Shown here: in pieces, positions 46,286 through 56,276 of the stretch
Position numbering within the stretch: the stretch's first letter is position 1
Layout of the letters: each line of letters starts with the position of its first letter
DNA from: Erythrobacter sp.
GTDB taxonomy: Bacteria > Pseudomonadota > Alphaproteobacteria > Sphingomonadales > Sphingomonadaceae
DNA: 64,000 nt
NCBI GenBank assembly: GCA_002695185.1
Contig: NZOF01000096.1
Coordinates: 37,544 to 101,543 of the forward strand
Reading direction: 5' to 3'
Translations under genes and position numbers: made by a program
Notes under the pieces: model-generated
Databases searched by the model: none
What the model saw: the letters and a program-made list of their open reading frames with translations, nothing else
What the model was told of the DNA's origin: nothing

Positions 46286-47355
46286 CGCCAGTCGAGCGTG
46301 CGCCTGATGCGACCACGCAAATATCGAACTTAATTTTCGCTGTCCTTCTTATCGATGGAGCCGGGCGCATAGTTCAGGCTAATCCCGCGGCGGAAGAACT
46401 GCTTTGCCGCAGTGCTACTCGGCTCCTCAACGCGAACCTCGCCAAAACCCTGAGAATAGATAGCGACAGGTTGCGGAATAGCCTGCAGGCGTCCGATGCG
46501 AAAGTGATCGCAAGAGGTGTGTCGACAAATGCAGGAGTCGAACCGCGAGTATTGAACATTACCAGCTCCCCCATTCCCAGCCACCCTGGGTGGCGTGTGA
46601 TCACTCTTTCAGACGTTGGTCAGGAGGGAACGGAAGAAATCGATGCAGACCGGGTAGAACTTCGCGCTCCTGCAGTCCTGGCACACGAGATCAAAAACCC
46701 GTTATCTGCAATTCGTGGTGCCAGTCAGCTTCTTTCTCGCCGTGCGTCAGAGCGTGATCGGCCACTTGCTACAATGATAGAGGGCGAAGTCGACCGTATC
46801 GCCAAGCTTGTGGATCGAATGCAACAATTGGGCAGTCGGAACCTCGTTCAAACCGGGCCGTGCAACCTTCATGCGGCAATCCGCTCAGCGATGGAGACGG
46901 TTAGGGCAGGACGGGAAGACAATTGCGAATTGGTAGAAGAATTCGATCCATCCCTTCCGCCGGTGGAGGCGGATCGGGGTGCTCTCGAGCAGGTTTTGAT
47001 CAACCTTCTGGCCAATGCCTGCGATGCCAGCGCGGATCTTGATTCCCCTCAGATTGTGGTACGGACGCGTTTCGTCAGCGGCTTGGTTTTTTCAGCAATC
47101 CGGTTCGGCAAGGCAACTCGAATGCCTATCGAGATAACTGTCAGCGACAAAGGGCCGGGTTTGCCGCCTGAGTTGAGAGACCATGCTTTCGAGCCTTTCG
47201 TTTCTGGGAAGAAGAATGGTCAGGGGTTAGGTCTTGCTCTGGTACGTAAGCTCCTCCGCGACATGGGGGGGCGCATCGTATACGAGCGTGATGAGCGTGC
47301 CGGTCTCACACACTTCCGGATGAATTTGTCAGTCGCAAACAGGATAGATGCATGA
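46282..47355 (+). CDS. ntrB: Nitrogen regulation sensor kinase NtrB
   Basis: This 357-residue cytoplasmic histidine kinase has a PAS domain (about residues 10-110), then the H-box [19 protein letters not shown] with an intact His. HATPase_c follows with the N box ([11 protein letters not shown]), G1 (VSDKGPGLP) and G2 ([17 protein letters not shown]). It phosphorylates or dephosphorylates NtrC under PII control. The start is GTG at 46282, overlapping dusB. ntrC overlaps its stop. Confidence 0.95.
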   Translation: MTPVERAPDATTQISNLIFAVLLIDGAGRIVQANPAAEELLCRSATRLLNANLAKTLRIDSDRLRNSLQASDAKVIARGVSTNAGVEPRVLNITSSPIPSHPGWRVITLSDVGQEGTEEIDADRVELRAPAVLAHEIKNPLSAIRGASQLLSRRASERDRPLATMIEGEVDRIAKLVDRMQQLGSRNLVQTGPCNLHAAIRSAMETVRAGREDNCELVEEFDPSLPPVEADRGALEQVLINLLANACDASADLDSPQIVVRTRFVSGLVFSAIRFGKATRMPIEITVSDKGPGLPPELRDHAFEPFVSGKKNGQGLGLALVRKLLRDMGGRIVYERDERAGLTHFRMNLSVANRIDA

Positions 47356-48767
47356 AACATACCGTCCTGTTGGTAGAAGACGATCGCGCGATCTCCACCG
47401 TGATATCGGAAGCTTTGCAAGACGAAGGTCTGGCGGTGACCGCTTGCAACTGTATCGCGCATCGAGATGAATTGATTGCAAAGAAACAGTTCGACGTGAT
47501 GCTGACCGACATCATGCTTGATGACGGCGACGGGCTCGAAACAATCAGCGACGTCCACAATGCCGCTCCCAATATGCCAATTATCGTACTCTCAGCGCAG
47601 AATACGTTGGATACTGCGATCAGAGCCAGCGATAGCAAGGCATTCGAGTATTTTCCCAAGCCATTTGACCTCGACCAACTGGTCGAAGCAGTACTCCAAG
47701 CGGTCGCGAAAAGTCCTCCAAGGGAAAATCAAACAGATAAGGAAGAAGCTGGTACTCTGCCTCTTATCGGGCGCAGTATGGCTATGCAGGATGTTTACCG
47801 CATGATTACCCGAGTCCTGCGAAACGACCTGACGGTCCTTGTTACCGGGGAAAGCGGGACGGGCAAGGAACTTGTTGCAGAGGCCGTACATCAGCTTGGC
47901 TCGCGGCGGACCGGCCCCTTCGTCGCCGTGAATATGGCGGCTATCCCGCACGATCTCTTGGAGAGCGAGCTATTCGGACATGAGCGGGGAGCGTTCACTG
48001 GTGCCCATTCGCAATCTATCGGCAAATTCGAGCAGGCTAATGGCGGGACGCTTTTCTTGGATGAAATCGGAGAGATGCCAGCTGACGCACAAACACGTCT
48101 GTTGCGAGCCCTTCAGGCCGGAAAGATAAGGCGGGTAGGGGGGCGCCAAGAAATCGGGGTCAATGTGCGGATTATCGCGGCCACGAACCGCAAACTGCCA
48201 AGTTTGATCTCTGAGGGCCGTTTCCGTGAGGACTTGTATTACCGTCTCAACGTAGTTCCGATACATCTTCCTCCGCTAAGAGATCGCCGCGAAGATGTCG
48301 GAGAGCTCGCGCGGCACTTTCTAGCGCAGGCCAAGGATGAAGGTCTACCCTCACACACATTCAGCGATGAAGCACTTGAAGCTCTTTCGTCTTACCAATG
48401 GCGTGGTAATGTCAGGGAGCTGCGCAACGTGATTTTCCGTCTCGCTCTCTTGGCGAGGGACGATGTGATCGGCGGCAGTCTGGTGAACGATGTGCTGTTC
48501 ACCACGGGCACTAGGGAAGCCGTTAGAGAGGGAAACCCTTTCACTCTTGCTCTCGCAGAATGGATAGGATTGGAACATCCCGCGCCAGGCGCGTTGTACC
48601 AGCAGGCACTCGCCGCGTTTGAGAAACCCTTGCTCGAACACGTATTAAGAGAAACCACCGGAAACCAGCTTCGCGCCTCCCGGCATCTGGGTATAAATCG
48701 CAACACTTTGCGAAAGAAACTCAGTGATTTAGGAATAAGCGCTGACCACTACATTCAGCGCGGATGA
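47352..48767 (+). CDS. ntrC: Nitrogen regulation response regulator NtrC
   Basis: This 471-residue sigma-54 activator has a receiver domain with phosphoacceptor Asp ([13 protein letters not shown]). The AAA+ domain has Walker [13 protein letters not shown], an intact GAFTGA loop ([14 protein letters not shown]) and Walker [13 protein letters not shown], followed by a Fis-type helix-turn-helix ([20 protein letters not shown]). It can therefore contact sigma-54 holoenzyme. It overlaps ntrB by 4 bases. Confidence 0.96.
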   Translation: MKHTVLLVEDDRAISTVISEALQDEGLAVTACNCIAHRDELIAKKQFDVMLTDIMLDDGDGLETISDVHNAAPNMPIIVLSAQNTLDTAIRASDSKAFEYFPKPFDLDQLVEAVLQAVAKSPPRENQTDKEEAGTLPLIGRSMAMQDVYRMITRVLRNDLTVLVTGESGTGKELVAEAVHQLGSRRTGPFVAVNMAAIPHDLLESELFGHERGAFTGAHSQSIGKFEQANGGTLFLDEIGEMPADAQTRLLRALQAGKIRRVGGRQEIGVNVRIIAATNRKLPSLISEGRFREDLYYRLNVVPIHLPPLRDRREDVGELARHFLAQAKDEGLPSHTFSDEALEALSSYQWRGNVRELRNVIFRLALLARDDVIGGSLVNDVLFTTGTREAVREGNPFTLALAEWIGLEHPAPGALYQQALAAFEKPLLEHVLRETTGNQLRASRHLGINRNTLRKKLSDLGISADHYIQRG

Positions 48768-48789
48768 GGTGCTTCTCGTCTTTTTATGC

Positions 48790-48803
48790 TTGCAATATTG
48801 CAA
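48790..48803 (+). promoter_or_regulatory. Perfect palindrome in the ntrC-ntrY gap, candidate NtrX site
   Basis: TTGCAATATTGCAA is a perfect 14-base palindrome, 25 bases before the ntrY ATG in a 60-base gap. Its core CAA-TA-TTG fits the CAA-N2-5-TTG pattern that I recall being reported for rhizobial NtrX. Autoregulation of ntrYX is a plausible reading. It does not match the longer NtrC consensus. Confidence 0.5.
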
Positions 48804-48827
48804 CACTAGCGATGTAAGCCGGTCACG

Positions 48828-51068
48828 ATGGCGACACAGGCGGCTACTCGGACAAGACACACGCCGCGCTGGTGGCGTAGGTTCATTGTGGCCTCTCGAA
48901 GGGCGAATCTTTTCACCCTTATCGAAATAACAGCCATCATAGTTTTTGTGGTCATGGTGGGTACCACTTGGGCTGCTTTCACTACTGCGCCGCCAAATGG
49001 CCAGCTTCTTCCTAGCGGCCAAGTCGCAATGCTGTTGATCGGCACACTTCTGCCAGCGATGGCAGTTCTGATTTTGGCCGGTCGCAGACTTGCCCTGAAG
49101 CGCGCGGCGGGCAGCACGGCGCGATTACACGTTCGTTTAGTGTTCTTCTTCTCAATGGTTGCGGCTGTCCCGACTCTTTTGGTCGTCGCCTTTGCTGCGG
49201 TCTTATTTCAGTCCGGGGTTGATTTCTGGTTTTCCGATAATTCGCGCGGACTGATGAAGAATGCCAATGAACTGGCCGAGAGCTATTACGAAGATAACCA
49301 GCTGGATCTGGGGCAGGAAACCATATCGATGGCGATGGATATGCGGGCCAACCTGCAGCAAATCGCGGTGACGGATCCAGACTTCATGTTGGTTTACGAA
49401 TATCAGGCGCAGCCTCGCGATGTTGTTGAAAGTGCAATCCTCCAAGCGATGCCAGATGGTAGCGTTCGAACCGCAGTGCTCTACAATATCAGCGAAGGTA
49501 CCGACCCCGTCGCTTTCACCGAGCAAAGCCTTTCTGAATTGAGGGCAGGGCAAACAGTCGCAGTTCGCGGAAGTTCCGAGCGGATCGAAGCGATTGCGCC
49601 TATCGATCGGCAAGCGGGCATTTATCTTTACACTGCTCGCAATGCGGAAGCATCTGGCTTTCGAAGCTGGGAAAGTGCTCGTTCGATCTCGAGTGCGTAC
49701 GATGACCTTACAGCACGCGCGAGAGCTCTACAATTGCGCTTCAACGTAGCCCTTTTCTTCGTTAGTTTATCGCTGGTGGGGCTGGCCGTTTGGTTCGCAT
49801 TGAAATTTGCTGATCGCCAAGTCGAACCGCTCACTGATCTTGTTGCTGCGGCAAGAGAAGTGGGCGCCGGCAATTTCAGAATGCGAGTTGATGGAAGGAC
49901 AGGAGCCGATGAAATTGGTCTTCTCAATCGCGCCTTCAATAGAATGACTGCGCAACTCGAAAAGCAAACGGACGCGTTGGTTTCAGCCAACGAGGAGCTT
50001 GAGGAACGCCGCAGTTTCATTGAGGCCGTATTGGAATCGGTCAGCGCGGGTGTGATTACAATCGATGGTGAGAGGCGCGTCCTGTTGATGAATGCTCCTG
50101 CTCAAAGCATCCTTCTTGACACAGATGAAGGTGACAGCGCGCCCGAAACTTTGGATCAGATGGCCCCTCAAATCGCAGCGATGGTTGTGGCCAATCTTGA
50201 TAAAGGCGTGGTCAGCCACGCGCGCCATGGAGAGATGATGACCCTTGCGGTGAAACTCGTACGCGAGGGTACGGGGCACGTCATCACATTCGAGGACATT
50301 ACTCGTCAATTGCTCGATCAACGGCAGGCTGCTTGGTCGGATGTGGCGAGGCGTATCGCTCATGAAATCAAGAATCCGCTGACCCCCATTCAACTCGCGA
50401 CGGAGCGCCTCAAGCGTAGATACCGCAAGCAAATCGAGCAGGATGGCGAATTGTTCGACGAACTTACAAATACCATTGTTCGGCAGGTGGGGGATTTGCG
50501 GAAAATGGTCGATGAGTTCTCGAGCTTTGCGCGTTTACCGAAACCGGTTTTCCGATCTGAAGATGCGATTGATCTGGTGCGGCAATCCATCTTCCTCCAA
50601 GAGGTGGCAAATCCTGACATCAATTATAGTCTTTCAAATGCAGTCGAAGGGCTGCTGAAGGTCCAGGCCGATCGCCATCAATTGGGTCAGGCGGTAACCA
50701 ATATTCTCAAAAACGGCGCTGAGGCGATTGAAGCACGGGCTGCACATGCCGAACCTGATTTCCGCGGCCGGATTGCGGTAGAAGTTGCACAAGATGATCG
50801 ATACATCATGATCGAGGTCTCGGATAATGGCATAGGTTTGCCCCAAGATCGCGAACGTATTTTGGAACCATATGTCACGACACGTGCGAAAGGCACGGGC
50901 CTCGGGCTCGCAATCGTAAACAAGATAGTAGAGGAGCACGGTGGAGAACTGTCATTCTCCTCTGCCGAAGGTGGCGGGACAAAGGTTCTACTCAAGTTCG
51001 CCCGCGACCCACATGGTGTTGCAAGCGCCAACGAGAAAAATTCAGACGAAAATACTGGAATTAGATAA
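48828..51068 (+). CDS. ntrY: Membrane sensor kinase NtrY
   Basis: This 746-residue kinase has membrane spans near residues 30-50, 64-83, 104-126 and 305-325, enclosing a periplasmic domain (about 127-304). Then come a HAMP domain (ALKFADRQVEPLTDLVAAAREV), a PAS domain and the H-box [25 protein letters not shown] with intact His. HATPase_c shows VSDNGIGLPQ and GTGLGLAIVNKI. It is linked to nitrogen and redox or respiratory regulation in relatives. Its stop shares a base with the ntrX start. Confidence 0.95.
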   Translation: MATQAATRTRHTPRWWRRFIVASRRANLFTLIEITAIIVFVVMVGTTWAAFTTAPPNGQLLPSGQVAMLLIGTLLPAMAVLILAGRRLALKRAAGSTARLHVRLVFFFSMVAAVPTLLVVAFAAVLFQSGVDFWFSDNSRGLMKNANELAESYYEDNQLDLGQETISMAMDMRANLQQIAVTDPDFMLVYEYQAQPRDVVESAILQAMPDGSVRTAVLYNISEGTDPVAFTEQSLSELRAGQTVAVRGSSERIEAIAPIDRQAGIYLYTARNAEASGFRSWESARSISSAYDDLTARARALQLRFNVALFFVSLSLVGLAVWFALKFADRQVEPLTDLVAAAREVGAGNFRMRVDGRTGADEIGLLNRAFNRMTAQLEKQTDALVSANEELEERRSFIEAVLESVSAGVITIDGERRVLLMNAPAQSILLDTDEGDSAPETLDQMAPQIAAMVVANLDKGVVSHARHGEMMTLAVKLVREGTGHVITFEDITRQLLDQRQAAWSDVARRIAHEIKNPLTPIQLATERLKRRYRKQIEQDGELFDELTNTIVRQVGDLRKMVDEFSSFARLPKPVFRSEDAIDLVRQSIFLQEVANPDINYSLSNAVEGLLKVQADRHQLGQAVTNILKNGAEAIEARAAHAEPDFRGRIAVEVAQDDRYIMIEVSDNGIGLPQDRERILEPYVTTRAKGTGLGLAIVNKIVEEHGGELSFSSAEGGGTKVLLKFARDPHGVASANEKNSDENTGIR

Positions 51069-52450
51069 TGGCTTTGGACATTCTTATTGTCGACGATGAA
51101 CGCGACATCCGCGAACTCGTGGCGGGTGTTCTGAGCGATGAGGGCTACGAATGCCGTACCGCAGCGGACAGCACTTCAGCGTTGCAGGCCGTCGATGAAA
51201 AGCGCCCGAGCCTCGTTCTCCTCGATGTATGGCTACATGGAAGTCAATTGGATGGCCTCGAAGTGCTCGATGCTATCAAGGCACGCGAACCGGAATTGCC
51301 TGTCATTATTTTTTCGGGGCATGGGAATATCGATACGGCAGTGAGTGCCGTGAGCCGCGGCGCCATGGATTTCATAGAAAAGCCGTTCGAAGCCGAACGC
51401 CTCCTCCTTCTCGTGGAACGCGCAACCGAAACCGAAAAACTGCGGCGGGAAAATAGTCGTCTTCGAGCAAAAACGATAGAGACAGGTGAGTTTACGGGAA
51501 ACTCTGTTGCTATCAATTCGGTACGAGCGACGCTCAAGCGCGTTGCGCAAACTGGCAGTCGCGTATTGATAACCGGTCCTGCAGGTGCGGGCAAAGAAGT
51601 TGCTGCGCGGCTGCTACACAGTTGGTCTACTCGAGCCGATAAGCCATTCGTCACTGTCAATTCGGCTCGAATTACACCGGAGCGTTTCGAGGAAGAGCTG
51701 TTCGGGGAAGAGAGCGAGGGCAAGCTCATCCGTCCCGGACTGCTTGAAAGCGCAGACGGAGGTACGCTTTATCTCGATGAGATAGCCGATATGCCACTGT
51801 CCACACAGGCGCGAATTTTGCGTGTGCTAACAGAACAAAGTTTCGTACGGGTGGGGGGCAGTCGGCAAATCGGTGTTGATGTACGCGTCGTCTCATCTTC
51901 CGCGCGGGACCTTTCCAGAGAGATGGAAGAAAAGAATTTCCGCGAGGATCTCTTCTACCGCCTGAATGTCGTCCCCGTTGAAATTCCATCGCTTGCTGAA
52001 AGACGTGATGATATTCCGGCTCTAGCGGAGTATTTCTTCGCTCGATACGCGGCAGAACAAGGTATCAGGCCTCCGAAAATTAGCGAAGAGGCCATGGCCG
52101 CACTTCAGGCTTACGATTGGCCAGGTAATGTACGCCAATTGAGAAACGTTGTTGAAAGAACTATCATTCTCACCCCTAGAGACAAGATCGACATGATCGA
52201 GGCGGAAATGCTGTCGGAGGAAGTTACCGGTGGAGGCGACAGCGGGAGTTCCGGAGTCGCGGGTCTTATGGGGGCTCCTCTTCGAGAAGCACGCGAAAGT
52301 TTTGAACGAGAGTATCTTTCTGTGCAGATCCGTCGCTTCTCAGGAAACATTTCGAAAACGGCCAGTTTTATCGGCATGGAGCGGTCTGCATTGCATCGGA
52401 AATTGAAGCTACTTGGAATGGCAGAGCGGAAAGAAGCCGATCGAAAGTAG
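51068..52450 (+). CDS. ntrX: Response regulator NtrX
   Basis: This 460-residue regulator has a receiver domain with Asp in VLLDVWLHGSQLDG. The AAA+ domain has Walker A GPAGAGKEVAAR and Walker B GGTLYLDEIADM, with a Fis-type HTH at the end (GNISKTASFIGMERSALHRKL). Where NtrC has GAFTGA, this protein reads EESEGKLIRPG, so the sigma-54 contact loop is missing. It probably acts as a DNA-binding regulator without remodelling sigma-54. Its start overlaps the ntrY stop (TAATG). Confidence 0.95.
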   Translation: MALDILIVDDERDIRELVAGVLSDEGYECRTAADSTSALQAVDEKRPSLVLLDVWLHGSQLDGLEVLDAIKAREPELPVIIFSGHGNIDTAVSAVSRGAMDFIEKPFEAERLLLLVERATETEKLRRENSRLRAKTIETGEFTGNSVAINSVRATLKRVAQTGSRVLITGPAGAGKEVAARLLHSWSTRADKPFVTVNSARITPERFEEELFGEESEGKLIRPGLLESADGGTLYLDEIADMPLSTQARILRVLTEQSFVRVGGSRQIGVDVRVVSSSARDLSREMEEKNFREDLFYRLNVVPVEIPSLAERRDDIPALAEYFFARYAAEQGIRPPKISEEAMAALQAYDWPGNVRQLRNVVERTIILTPRDKIDMIEAEMLSEEVTGGGDSGSSGVAGLMGAPLREARESFEREYLSVQIRRFSGNISKTASFIGMERSALHRKLKLLGMAERKEADRK

Positions 52451-52613
52451 CTTGGCCAAGTATGCTGTCGGATAAGCCTATTTTTTATTCGTTGCTGTTT
52501 ACGCCAGGCACAAGCAAAGAAGATTGATCAGGTTAACGAAGTCAGTGCCCGGATGCCGGTGGGAGCATCCAGATTGCGGTCGGAGCCGATCGCCAAGAAA
52601 AGGAGACACAAAG

Positions 52614-53150
52614 ATGTCCGGCGAAAAAACGCTATCTGCTCGACCAAGATCGGATAAAGTGGCGAGCCACAAAGGCAAGGCGCCAAGCCTTCAAGATGCG
52701 TTTCTCAATCTACTAAGGAAAGAGAAAACACCCGTAACTGTCTTCCTAGTGAAGGGAGTGAAGTTGCAGGGAATAGTAACTTGGTTTGACAATTTTTCCA
52801 TCCTGCTCCGCAGAGACGGCCAATCTCAACTTGTTTACAAGCATGCGGTTAGCACAATTATGCCGGGACAGCCTATCGATGCGGCGCAATTCGCCAGCCA
52901 AGGGTCCGGCGCAAAGCAGCGTCTTCTTCAAGATGTTTTTTTGAGCCGTGTTCGGGAAGCTCACGCGCAGGTTACGATGTTTCTAGTGAACGGTGTGATG
53001 CTGCAGGGCAAAATTGCAGCATATGATTTATTTTGCATGTTGCTGGAACGCGAAGGCTATGTGCAGCTTGCGTATAAACACGCTGTATCCACCATCCAAC
53101 CTGCCGAGCCGGTTGATTTGACTGAAGACTGGGAAGAGGACGAAAACTGA
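52614..53150 (+). CDS. hfq: Tandem double-domain Hfq
   Basis: The product has 178 residues, about twice a normal Hfq. Domain 1 (about residues 24-88) has [23 protein letters not shown] and YKHAVSTI. Domain 2 (about 103-168) has [23 protein letters not shown] and YKHAVSTI. Both keep the Gln-Asp and Lys-His of the proximal sRNA-binding face. Domain 2 has lost most rim Arg/Lys and ends in an acidic tail ([10 protein letters not shown]). Three chains could form a six-domain ring. AAGGAGA precedes the ATG at 52614. Its place before hflX is classical. Hfq joins sRNAs to messengers in the cytoplasm. Confidence 0.95.
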   Translation: MSGEKTLSARPRSDKVASHKGKAPSLQDAFLNLLRKEKTPVTVFLVKGVKLQGIVTWFDNFSILLRRDGQSQLVYKHAVSTIMPGQPIDAAQFASQGSGAKQRLLQDVFLSRVREAHAQVTMFLVNGVMLQGKIAAYDLFCMLLEREGYVQLAYKHAVSTIQPAEPVDLTEDWEEDEN

Positions 53151-53167
53151 GCTTCGACGACGACCTT

Positions 53168-54469
53168 ATGGGCGAAGTCTCGCGCGGTGCGCGGGCTCTC
53201 GTCGTATGCCCGGACATTCGCGGTCAATCATACGATCTTGATGCGGAAAATCGGCTCCAAGAAGCGGAAGGTCTGGCGCTTGCTATCGGCATCAGGATTG
53301 AAGAACGCTTCGTGCTTCCAATCCGCGAGGTGCGGCCAAACCTGTTGTTTGGTGCTGGCCAAGTCGAAAATATCCGCATCTCGTGCGAGCAGAACGCAGC
53401 GGAACTCTTGGTTGTCGATGGTGCTCTTAGCCCTATTCAGCAACGCAATTTGGAAGAGAAACTTTCTCGAAAAGTTATCGATCGCACTGGATTGATACTA
53501 GAAATTTTTGGTGAGCGAGCCGCCACTGCGGAAGGGCGACTGCAGGTCGAACTAGCCCATCTCGATTACCAGCAAAGCAGGCTCGTTCGCAGCTGGACCC
53601 ACCTTGAACGCCAACGCGGAGGCTTCGGCTTCCTTGGCGGGCCGGGTGAGACCCAGATTGAAGCTGACCGGCGAATGATCCGGCAAAGAATGGGGAGGCT
53701 TCGCAAAGAACTCGAGCAAGTACGCAAGACCCGCGGCCTTCATCGAGAGAGGCGCGAGCGTGCGCCGTGGCCAGTGGTTGCTCTTGTGGGCTACACCAAT
53801 GCCGGCAAGTCCACGCTCTTCAATAATTTGACTGGTGCCGAGGTCATGGCTGAAGATCTGCTCTTCGCTACTCTCGACCCAACAATGCGTGCTATTACAC
53901 TTCCGGGCGTCGAAAAGGCAATCTTGTCCGACACGGTAGGATTTATTTCAGACCTACCAACTCAATTGGTGGCTGCCTTTCGGGCGACTCTTGAGGAAGT
54001 TACCGCTGCAGACGTCATCTGCCACGTAAGGGATATTTCAAATCCTTCGGCTGAAGCCCAAAAAGCTCAGGTATTGAGAGTGCTGACTGATTTGGGCGTG
54101 ATTGACGGGGATGGGGGTAACTCCACCATTCCTATTCTTGAAGTATGGAATAAGTGGGATTTGCTGGATAGCGAACAGGCCACGCAATTACGAGAGGTCG
54201 CCGAGTGTGCTCACGATGTGGTGACCCTTTCGGCGATCTCAGGCGAGGGCATAGAAAAGTTTCTTAACAAACTTGGCGACATGCTGACGGCAAAGGCTTC
54301 CGTCAGGAAATTCGAATTACCCGCCAGTGACGGTCGTCGTATTGCTTGGCTTCACGCCCATGGAGAAGTGCTGGAGGAGACAGATGCTGGTGAAGGAGAA
54401 GAGGGACCACTTCGCCGGTTCATAGTTCGCCTAAATCCCAAGGAACTGGGACAGTTCGAAACTTTATGA
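53168..54469 (+). CDS. hflX: Ribosome-associated GTPase HflX
   Basis: This 433-residue GTPase binds 50S subunits and can split stalled ribosomes. The N-terminal HflX domain (LLFGAGQVENIR and VVDGALSPIQQRNLE) is followed by a coiled segment (GGPGETQIEADRRMIRQRM) and the G domain: G1 GYTNAGKSTLFNNL, G3 DTVGFISDLPTQLV, G4 NKWD. It follows hfq by 17 bases. The ATG at 53168 is the first in frame; an upstream non-ATG start cannot be excluded. Confidence 0.96.
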   Translation: MGEVSRGARALVVCPDIRGQSYDLDAENRLQEAEGLALAIGIRIEERFVLPIREVRPNLLFGAGQVENIRISCEQNAAELLVVDGALSPIQQRNLEEKLSRKVIDRTGLILEIFGERAATAEGRLQVELAHLDYQQSRLVRSWTHLERQRGGFGFLGGPGETQIEADRRMIRQRMGRLRKELEQVRKTRGLHRERRERAPWPVVALVGYTNAGKSTLFNNLTGAEVMAEDLLFATLDPTMRAITLPGVEKAILSDTVGFISDLPTQLVAAFRATLEEVTAADVICHVRDISNPSAEAQKAQVLRVLTDLGVIDGDGGNSTIPILEVWNKWDLLDSEQATQLREVAECAHDVVTLSAISGEGIEKFLNKLGDMLTAKASVRKFELPASDGRRIAWLHAHGEVLEETDAGEGEEGPLRRFIVRLNPKELGQFETL

Positions 54470-55225
54470 GCCGCTTTTCTCACGCTCTTTGACCACCCGC
54501 CATAATTTTTCCTGTTCATCGAGGGGGCGTTCTGAAAAGTCACCCCCAGCTAATGTCTCCATCGCCCGGAAGCGCCTCTCAAATTTCAAATTTGCTGATC
54601 GCAGCGCTTGCTCGGCATCTATCCCATATGCTCGAACCAGATTTACGGCTGCGAAGAGAAAATCGCCAGCTTCCTCATAAACTTCTTCACCTGTTGCTTC
54701 TTTGAGCTCTTCCATCTCTTCAATGACCTTGTTCCGAGGCCCCTCAATATCCGGCCAGTCGAAACCGTGTCTAGCTGCCCGCTTCTGTAACTTATGCGCA
54801 CGCAGGAGTGCTGGCAGGGCGAGGGCGACACCATCAAGAGCACCTCGCGCTCCTTCCGCAGCACGCTCGGAAGCCTTGAGCTCTTCCCACCGTGTTTCTT
54901 CCATTACTCCATCTTCGCTACCGAAAATGTGTGGATGGCGGCGCTCCATCTTATCAGCGATGGTTTTCACAACGTCTTGAAACGCGAAATATCCTGCTTC
55001 CTCAGCCAAGCGAGCGTGAAAAACTACCTGTAGCAAAAGGTCGCCAAGCTCGCTTTTAAGATCACTGACGTCAGACCGTTCGATTGCATCGGCAACCTCG
55101 TAAGCTTCCTCGATGGTGTATGGTGCTATTGTCGCAAAGTCTTGAGCGAGATCCCATTCACAGCCTGCATCTGGGTCACGTAGTTGCGCCATGATACCGA
55201 GCAAACGATTTAATTGATCTGTCAT
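54464..55225 (-). CDS. mazG: Nucleoside triphosphate pyrophosphohydrolase MazG
   Basis: This 253-residue enzyme has two MazG repeats. The first has the acidic metal site in VSDLKSELGDLLLQVVFHARLAEE. The second has KVIEEMEELKEATGEEVYEEAGDFLFA. The N-terminal LRDPDAGCEWDLAQDFATIAPYTIEEAYEV sequence is diagnostic. It hydrolyses NTPs, including damaged ones, to monophosphates. It converges with hflX, overlapping by 6 bases. Confidence 0.95.
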   Translation of the reverse strand: MTDQLNRLLGIMAQLRDPDAGCEWDLAQDFATIAPYTIEEAYEVADAIERSDVSDLKSELGDLLLQVVFHARLAEEAGYFAFQDVVKTIADKMERRHPHIFGSEDGVMEETRWEELKASERAAEGARGALDGVALALPALLRAHKLQKRAARHGFDWPDIEGPRNKVIEEMEELKEATGEEVYEEAGDFLFAAVNLVRAYGIDAEQALRSANLKFERRFRAMETLAGGDFSERPLDEQEKLWRVVKEREKSGS

Positions 55226-55649
55226 CGTTTAAACCTAGCGGGGGCGATGCCATCTCGAAAGAACAATGGTTAAACCGCGATGTGATAATATATATTATGT
55301 TAAGGCCGGGCCATTCCGGGCTTGTAGCAATTCTCTCGAACCAGTCCGTTCTCCGAGTCAAGCTTCGCTCGCTTCGCCAACTGCTCATCCCCTTCGTCTC
55401 AACGCATGCGGCTAATGCGATGAACGGTCCTCGAATTCCTCAAAGATCCTTCAAAGAGGATAAAATCTGAGATCTTCGAGCCTTGAGATCGAAGGATCTA
55501 GCCATCCATTTACGGGCTCCCTTCGTCCACCTCGCACCACCATTCCTCGCATTTGAATCGCGGACTTGGTCTTGATCTCAACCATCAGATTTCCCCCTTC
55601 TTATGCCAGTACGTATAGTTTTTCATCCAAACCTGTTTTTTTTCTTTCC
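55226..55649. other. AT-rich intergenic region without a clear gene
   Basis: This 424-base stretch looks unlike its neighbours, with AT-rich runs (for example ATAATATATATTATG near 55285). On the minus strand two tiny overlapping frames could follow the Imm11-like gene: 13 codons from ATG 55626, and 44 codons from ATG 55585 to 55451 (beginning MVEIKTKSAIQMRGM) joined by a TGATG overlap. I cannot say they are real. A 9-base inverted repeat AGATCCTTC/GAAGGATCT sits at 55444-55452 and 55491-55499. It may be a gene remnant. Confidence 0.4.
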
Positions 55650-56276
55650 CTATAGGCGGTTGGAGAGGAGAAACTGAAGCCCCCTAAACCCCGCGTCGCG
55701 AATGGCGTCGACCAACTTCCCATCGAAGATCGGATAGGTGTGATAATCTAATAAATAGAAAGCCATGAATTGCTCGCTGCCTGGCTTAAGCTTGAGCATG
55801 TTGAGTTTTGTAATGGCGTCGTTAACTATCCAGCGCCTTAAGACCGGATCGTATTGCCGTCCGTATACTTCGAAATTCGAAGCGTCCCGATCAAAGTCGA
55901 TGACAACGCGCCGTACTCTGCCGAGCCAGTAATTCTCTATCGAATGGCGCGGAGGGGCGGTCGTTTCACATTCGACGAAATCGAAAGCATCCGCATCGCA
56001 GCCTTCGAGCAATGCTTTGGCGCGCGACGAAAGCACCCACCGCTCGAAACCATAGAAATCGAGCGGCTTGTTTTGGAGAGCAACTTTGACCCGAGGCACT
56101 TCGGCAAAAGCAGGAAGGCCGTAAGTCGAAGGATGTTTCTTCCCGGTTCTCTTCGCTTCTACCATCTTCGACCGATCGGCTTCACGGAAGAGCCGTTTCT
56201 CATCGAAGAGCGTGAAGTCAGATGGGTTCACGCCGATTGCCGGCGAAGCGATGTAAAGACGTCCGGAATTGCCCAC
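55650..56276 (-). CDS. Imm11 (DUF1629)-like immunity protein candidate
   Basis: The product has up to 208 residues and starts at GTG 56276; the internal ATG in RSKMVEAKRTG is another possible start. The middle reads KPLDFYGFERWVLSSRAKALLEG and the end FDGKLVDAIRDAGFRGLQFLLS. These resemble the Imm11/DUF1629 family, linked to polymorphic toxin systems. No toxin gene adjoins it on either side, so it may be an orphan immunity gene or a remnant. It lies in an AT-rich patch between conserved genes mazG and the small membrane gene at 56634, which suggests acquisition. Confidence 0.55.
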   Translation of the reverse strand: MGNSGRLYIASPAIGVNPSDFTLFDEKRLFREADRSKMVEAKRTGKKHPSTYGLPAFAEVPRVKVALQNKPLDFYGFERWVLSSRAKALLEGCDADAFDFVECETTAPPRHSIENYWLGRVRRVVIDFDRDASNFEVYGRQYDPVLRRWIVNDAITKLNMLKLKPGSEQFMAFYLLDYHTYPIFDGKLVDAIRDAGFRGLQFLLSNRL

